NCBI RefSeq assembly: GCF_900110915.1
Contig: NZ_FOFG01000004.1
Coordinates: forward strand, 1-64,000
Source: Faunimonas pinastri
Lineage (GTDB): Bacteria > Pseudomonadota > Alphaproteobacteria > Rhizobiales > Afifellaceae
Reading direction: 5' to 3'
Length of the DNA: 64,000 nucleotides
The translations under genes and the position numbers were made by a program. This document shows positions 60,001 through 64,000 of the stretch, piece by piece. The notes beneath the pieces were generated by a model. That model was given only the letters and a program-made list of their open reading frames with translations. It made no database searches and was not told where the DNA came from. Each line of letters opens with the position of its first letter. The stretch's first letter is position 1.

Positions 60001-63000
60001 GGACGGCGCGGTCAGCCGCCTGTCCAGCGCGGCCGAGCGGATCGAGGGATCCTTCGCCGCCCCGCTCAGCGAGTTCGAAACGCGCATCTCCAGTGTTGCC
60101 GAGGGCGCCGTCGTGCGCCTCAACAGCTCCGCCGAGCGGATCGAGGGCACCCTCACCGGCCCCCTGGGCGAGCTGGAGAACCGGCTGACCGACGCGACGG
60201 ACCGCGCGGTCGCCCGCCTCGATGCGTCGACGGAGACTGTCGAGAGCGCCTTCACCGGCCGTCTTGGAGATTTCCAGAGCCGCATCACCGACCGGCTCGA
60301 CGACGCCGCCGACAACTTCGGCCGTCGCGGCGACGTGCTGGCCGAAACCCTCTCGGAGCGCTTGTCGCGCATCGACACGGCGCTCGACGATCGTGCCCAG
60401 CACATCAACGAGATGCTGGTCGCCCGCACCCGCGAACTGGCCGAAGGCTTCACCAACGGGCAGAACGTGATCGGCGTCGCCCTGGACGATCGCCTCTCCG
60501 GCCTGAACGATGCCCTGGCCGACCAGACCCGCGATCTCACGGAAGCGCTGGCCAGCCGGATGCAGGAGGTCAACCGCAACCTCGCCGACCAGCTGGTTTC
60601 CGCGGAAGGCCGGTTCACCGACCGGGCCAACAGCTTCCAGACGGCGCTGGAGGAAACTTCCGGCACGCTGGAAGAGCGTGCGGCGGCGCTGCGCGAGATG
60701 CTGGCCCATCGGCAGAGCGAGCTCGCCAACCTCTTCGACAACCATTCCACCGACGTGCTCTCCCAGATCGAGGAACGCGCCCGCGGTGTGCTCGACGGCG
60801 TTGCCGGCCAGACCCGCGCGTTCTCCGAGACGCTGGAAACGCATGGCCGCGACCTGGAAGCCTCGCTCGAAGAGCGCACCCGCCGCTTGGTCGACGGTCT
60901 TCAGGAAGGCACGCGCACCGTCACCGACGGGCTGGAGGAAGCCCGCCGCCAGCTGGTTCAGGACATCATCCTGCATTCCCGCGGCATCACCGATGGCTTC
61001 GACGAGAGCGCCCGTGCTCTCATGGAAGAGATCAGCCGTCGCTCCGGCAGCCTTACCGAGGGCTTCGACGAAAGCACCCGTCGCCTCCTGGAAGAACTCG
61101 ACGCGCGTTCGCAGGGCCTCAATGGCGGCATCGACGAGCGCAGCCGCGCCCTCATCGAGGACCTGCAGGAACGCGCCCGCGAGTTCCGCGACAGCCTGGA
61201 GGAAACCTCGCAGACGCTGCTGGAGAATGTCCGCGAACGCACGCAGTCCGTCGCCGAAACCATCGGGGCGACCTCGCGCAACCTCGTTGACGAGATCGCG
61301 GGCCGCACGCAGGGCCTGACGGACGGGCTCGACGACCGAAGCCGCGCGCTCGTGGCTGCGCTGGAAGAGCGCAGCGGAACCTTCACCGAAGGCGTGGACG
61401 CCACGACGCGCGGCCTGATCGAAACCGTGGAAAACCGCACGCGCGGTCTTTCCGAAGAGGTTGCCACGCGCAGCCGTGAGCTTCTGGAAGGGCTGGACAG
61501 CCGGACCCAGGGTCTTGCGGCCGACATGGAAAGCTCCGCACGCGGCCTTCTCGACGAACTCGACCAGCGCCGCAACGCGCTTTTGGAGAATCTGGAGGCA
61601 CAGGGCCGCAGCGTCGTGGAGGCGATCGGCGCACAGGCCGATCAGGCCGGCGATGCACTGGATGCCAGCGTCCGCCGCCTGCTTTCCACGCTGGGCACGC
61701 AGACCCGCAGCATCCTGGATGCCATCACCGGCACGAACGATCGCTTCCGCTCCGATATCGTGGACATGCTCACCCAGCTGGAGGACACCCACAAGCAGTT
61801 GCAAGGCGTGCTCTCCGGCAGCGGCGAGCAGCTGGCGACCATCGAAAGCAACCTGTCGGAGCAGACGGTCGGCCTGCGCAACGCGCTCGACGCCGCGGCG
61901 CGCGAGACGGGCTCTTCGCACGCCCTCCTTTCCGACCAGATCAAGACGCTTCGCGACGTTTCGACCTATGTGCTCCGCGACATCCGCACCATTGCCGGCC
62001 AGATCGACACGGAAGCGCAGACTCTGTCCGGAACCGCGGCCCAGCTCGTGGAAACCAACGAGACCATGCGCGGCGGCTTCGACGAACGCCGCGAGGTGCT
62101 GGAGCATCTCTCCGGCGGTCTCGCCGAACAGGTGCAGGCCGTCGAGGAACGTCTCGGCCGCTTGAACGACCTCGTGAACCACACGCTCGGCAGCGCCGAG
62201 GACCGGATCAGCACCGTGGCGCAGGCGATGAGCCGCACCACCGAGGACACCGCCCGCCGTGCCGGCGCCGCCCTCGCCCAGGCCATGGCGAATGCCGGCC
62301 AGCAGGTCGGCGATCTTTCCGGAGAGATCAACCGGATGGGCGAGGAGTTGGAGCGGCTCAGCAACGAGCAGACCCGCGATGCGTCCGGCCGGATTAGCGC
62401 GGCCCTGGGCGATGCCGAGGAGCGCTTCCGCAACCTGGCCGCCGCCGTCAGCCGTCTGACGGAGGAGTCCACCACGCTCGCTGCCGGCAAGGTGTCGGAA
62501 ACGGTCGACTCGGTCGAAAACCGCGTCCGCGCCCTTGGCGACGCTCTCGGTCGGCGTGCGGAAGAAGCCGCGCGCGACGCCATCGGCCAGTTCGAGGCGA
62601 TGCGGCATGCCGCCGTCTCCGAAGGTCGCCGCGCCGTGGAAGGTATCCAGGCCGCCCATGCGGATCTCGACCGCGCCATCCGGGAAACGACCGGCGGTTC
62701 CGACGAGAGCATCCGCACGGCGATCCAGGCGCTGGTCACCGAGATCGGCGAAGCCATGGACGGCGCCTCTCGCCGCTTCTCCGGCACCGCGGAGGATATG
62801 CGTGGAGCCGTCGGCACCCTGCAGCGCGAGCTCGACAAGACTCGCGAGGAGCTGAAGCGCAGCCTGCTGCAGATGCCGCAGGATGCGCGCGACGCCTCCG
62901 ACACGATGCGCCGTGCGATCACGGACCAGGTGAAGGCGATCGCCGAGCTTTCCAACATGGTGGCCCGGCTGGGCGGAGACATCGGCAGCCCTGCCGTCGC

Positions 63001-64000
63001 GGCAATTCCCGCGGCCCCGGCAAGGCGCGAAGACAATCGGCCTGTCCGGCCGACCGCGCCCGCCTCGGTCCCGACTCCCGGCCCCGCGCCGCAGCGCGCG
63101 GAACCGGAAGCGCACGGGGTTGCTTCGGCCCAACCGCACGCACAGCCGAGTGCACAACAGGCGGCACCCGTCCGCTCCGTACCGGCCCCGCAGCCCGTCG
63201 CCGCTCCCCGCAATGATGTGCCTGCCGAGCAGAATGCCCCGGTCATTGCTCGCAACGGGGACGATCGCGCAACCCGGCCGGCCGTGACAGCCGCACAGTC
63301 ACCGGCGGCGGAGCTTCGGCCCAACGCGGCCGGCCTGTCGGCCCGGGTCTCCCCGGCAGCACCGCAGGCGGCTCCTGCCCGTCCGGCTCCGGCCCAGCAG
63401 GTATCTCGGGAGCAGCGCGCCGCGCCGGCGGCTCCCAATGCGGCCCGTCCCGCAGCTCCGGCTCCCCAGCCGGTCGCCCGTCCCGCATCCGCGGCACCCC
63501 AGCGCCCGGCGGAAGCTCCGCGCGCCCCTGCGCCCCAGCGTGCTCCGGCACCTGCCGCACGGGTGACACAGCCGGACTTTGGCAACGAACTTGAAGCCGC
63601 ATTGGCTTTGGATGCGCCGGTCCAGACCGTCGCTTCGGGCTCGGCAGCCCGGCTTCTGCGGACCCCTTCCGTCAATGACGCTCCTGCTCACGGCGGGCGA
63701 GGTCATGTTGAGCGTGGCGAGAGTGCGCGGAGCGAACCCGCTCGCGCGGAGCCGGCGCGGGACGAGCCCGAAGCGGCCGAGCCCGCGCCCGCACTCGCCG
63801 TTCCGTCCTTCCTGGTGAAGTTCGGGAGCAACGGAACGGCTCGAGCCAATCCGCGTCCCGCCGCGCCCGCGAGCTCCTCTCCGGAAGCTCCGGCAAAGGC
63901 CGGCGCGACGGCGGAAGTTGTCCGGCCATCCGAGCCGCGTCCTGCACAAGGTCGCGCCCAGGAAGGCCGTGGCTGGGTGGCCGACCTGCTTCGTCGCGCT
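57032..64000 (+). CDS. Giant polar-growth protein, GPR/RgsE-like (partial)
   Basis: At least 2,323 residues from ATG 57032, open at the right edge. The first 150 residues are rich in Ala, Pro and Gln. Two transmembrane helices lie at about 178-198 and 214-236. Residues about 260-1,980 are repetitive amphipathic helices with apolipoprotein-like spacing, ending with MPQDARDASDTMRRAI near 1,950. A Pro/Ala-rich linker of about 250 residues follows, and the visible end is EGRGWVADLLRRA. In Agrobacterium tumefaciens GPR and Sinorhizobium RgsE, such proteins form a ring at the growing pole and are needed for polar growth. Confidence 0.8.
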   Translation, partial: MSKLPKADATEAALSAVEEALKIDFSSEFRGARAAGQPNAQPVDQPARNPVGSEDAQASQPAAGSPGPVAGARSPLRAPAQNAQNATSDTAAQKPAASGSPAAAQPGQPRQTAPNGQQRPAQRPDTSRPEAAAGEPSRNERQRAQERARAQRAANDDVRSVGNLLFALQRRPSYTPLWTALVISVIWIGLGVALGLNLWHQDLFGLNSLSGMTRMGALALVIVAPLFLCWSIAILVWRSQEMRVVSRTLTEVALRLAEPENIAKESVVSVGQAIRREVAAMGDGIERALARASELETLVHNEVASLERSYTDNELRIRRLVDDLVTEREAIIQNAERVRSAISGARDSLSGDLASTTEEITNRADQAARALSDLLAARSEQITTAFTQGGDAISGIVTERTDHLVARLNEASDNFSGVISERGDAIVARFNESTGSLIGALGDERVNGLADNLSRNFNTLGEDLLRRIAQSADSLAQMVTTNSDQVIARLEETNGRAVRSFTERGGELMAEMARTSGEIDRSVTANTDDITRRLVEAREQLATTLTENSSELLGKLEGASEAITRAVTVDGEALATRLQSKGDEISTRITDHSESTASRLERAADIVSTALDQRSRAVIERLGQTGQEISRGMISQVETVEAAAADVTARLDGKGIEVSEAMRRQIEAASEMLSAANARFGETGGTVERGIREQIEAIETALNGVQNSFTSTGRDVVGEIGSRVDAVEAALGSANTRIEQTGERINATLAERLAAVEQALAGADERLSGTGHGLVERIGERADRIHAAFEQANQRLNDTSEDLGSALSGRIGGIEAMLLAAHERFGAVKDSLSGDIGSLIDTVEEALASADRRFLESGRQAAEGLRGELEDIQNALRGSTENVGTALTERSERIQTEISDHLGRLADLLSTRGGEVAASIGERTEAFGAAIDARLEDINDRVKVDLGDFASRLGETAEKAANRLTGSAETIETAVTGRFGEFETRISESTDGAVSRLSSAAERIEGSFAAPLSEFETRISSVAEGAVVRLNSSAERIEGTLTGPLGELENRLTDATDRAVARLDASTETVESAFTGRLGDFQSRITDRLDDAADNFGRRGDVLAETLSERLSRIDTALDDRAQHINEMLVARTRELAEGFTNGQNVIGVALDDRLSGLNDALADQTRDLTEALASRMQEVNRNLADQLVSAEGRFTDRANSFQTALEETSGTLEERAAALREMLAHRQSELANLFDNHSTDVLSQIEERARGVLDGVAGQTRAFSETLETHGRDLEASLEERTRRLVDGLQEGTRTVTDGLEEARRQLVQDIILHSRGITDGFDESARALMEEISRRSGSLTEGFDESTRRLLEELDARSQGLNGGIDERSRALIEDLQERAREFRDSLEETSQTLLENVRERTQSVAETIGATSRNLVDEIAGRTQGLTDGLDDRSRALVAALEERSGTFTEGVDATTRGLIETVENRTRGLSEEVATRSRELLEGLDSRTQGLAADMESSARGLLDELDQRRNALLENLEAQGRSVVEAIGAQADQAGDALDASVRRLLSTLGTQTRSILDAITGTNDRFRSDIVDMLTQLEDTHKQLQGVLSGSGEQLATIESNLSEQTVGLRNALDAAARETGSSHALLSDQIKTLRDVSTYVLRDIRTIAGQIDTEAQTLSGTAAQLVETNETMRGGFDERREVLEHLSGGLAEQVQAVEERLGRLNDLVNHTLGSAEDRISTVAQAMSRTTEDTARRAGAALAQAMANAGQQVGDLSGEINRMGEELERLSNEQTRDASGRISAALGDAEERFRNLAAAVSRLTEESTTLAAGKVSETVDSVENRVRALGDALGRRAEEAARDAIGQFEAMRHAAVSEGRRAVEGIQAAHADLDRAIRETTGGSDESIRTAIQALVTEIGEAMDGASRRFSGTAEDMRGAVGTLQRELDKTREELKRSLLQMPQDARDASDTMRRAITDQVKAIAELSNMVARLGGDIGSPAVAAIPAAPARREDNRPVRPTAPASVPTPGPAPQRAEPEAHGVASAQPHAQPSAQQAAPVRSVPAPQPVAAPRNDVPAEQNAPVIARNGDDRATRPAVTAAQSPAAELRPNAAGLSARVSPAAPQAAPARPAPAQQVSREQRAAPAAPNAARPAAPAPQPVARPASAAPQRPAEAPRAPAPQRAPAPAARVTQPDFGNELEAALALDAPVQTVASGSAARLLRTPSVNDAPAHGGRGHVERGESARSEPARAEPARDEPEAAEPAPALAVPSFLVKFGSNGTARANPRPAAPASSSPEAPAKAGATAEVVRPSEPRPAQGRAQEGRGWVADLLRRA

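Noticed and set aside
58808-63157. Minus-strand open frame of 1,449 codons, with companions at 56852-58441 and 61966-63675
   Set aside because: They are antisense to the GPR-like gene. High GC and the regular repeats keep the opposite strand free of stops. The predicted proteins are Arg/Ala/Gly-rich without family features.

Overview
The window is GC-rich alphaproteobacterial chromosome, most likely from Hyphomicrobiales (Rhizobiales). Supporting signs are a giant polar-growth protein of the GPR/RgsE type, a DksA with the CxxT...SxxA pattern, a YcjX/YcjF pair, an adrenodoxin-type ferredoxin next to a thioredoxin-reductase-like FNR, and a tail module resembling gene transfer agents. I do not assign a genus.

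Bases 1 to about 24300 are most of a temperate siphophage genome. Its left end lies outside the window. On the minus strand, read right to left, are replication genes (SSB and a primase-polymerase/helicase followed by an iteron-like putative origin), an HNH nuclease, the two terminase subunits, portal, HK97-type protease and capsid, connector and head-closure proteins, tail tube, a tail assembly chaperone with a clear -1 frameshift site, a tape measure protein with a built-in transglycosylase, and DUF2460/DUF2163 tail-tip proteins. The structural genes are translationally coupled, with stop and start codons overlapping by 1 to 4 bases at most junctions. A brnTA toxin-antitoxin pair runs against them. 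The genetic switch lies around 20.6-21.5 kb. An S24-family repressor is flanked by five copies of a palindrome close to CGGTT-N4-AACCG, two of which sit between the -35 and -10 boxes of predicted outward promoters. The rightward operon ends in an excisionase-like gene and a tyrosine integrase, followed by a terminator and tRNA-Thr(UGU).

From 24.9 to 32.1 kb the minus strand encodes a Rieske-FAD reductase and a GntR-controlled amino-sugar operon (NanE epimerase, ROK kinase, binding protein, two permeases). No ABC ATPase or NanA lyase is nearby. A NUDIX hydrolase, a membrane diguanylate cyclase, a cytochrome P450 and a 65-residue orphan follow.

From 37.0 to 46.8 kb lies a cell-surface cluster: two paralogous GT4 glycosyltransferases with unusual C-terminal extensions, a third glycosyltransferase, an M23 peptidase, a 513-residue secreted-type protein built of 18-residue RTX-like turns, a sulfotransferase and a GT1-like glycosyltransferase. 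I infer that the cluster makes and decorates a surface protein or glycan.

From 46.9 kb onward is mostly core genome: DksA, a fasciclin-domain protein, a Bcr/CflA transporter, SixA, YcjX/YcjF, a small secreted protein, a CelD-like acyltransferase, FNR and ferredoxin, and at least 2,323 codons of the GPR-like polar-growth protein, which runs off the right edge.
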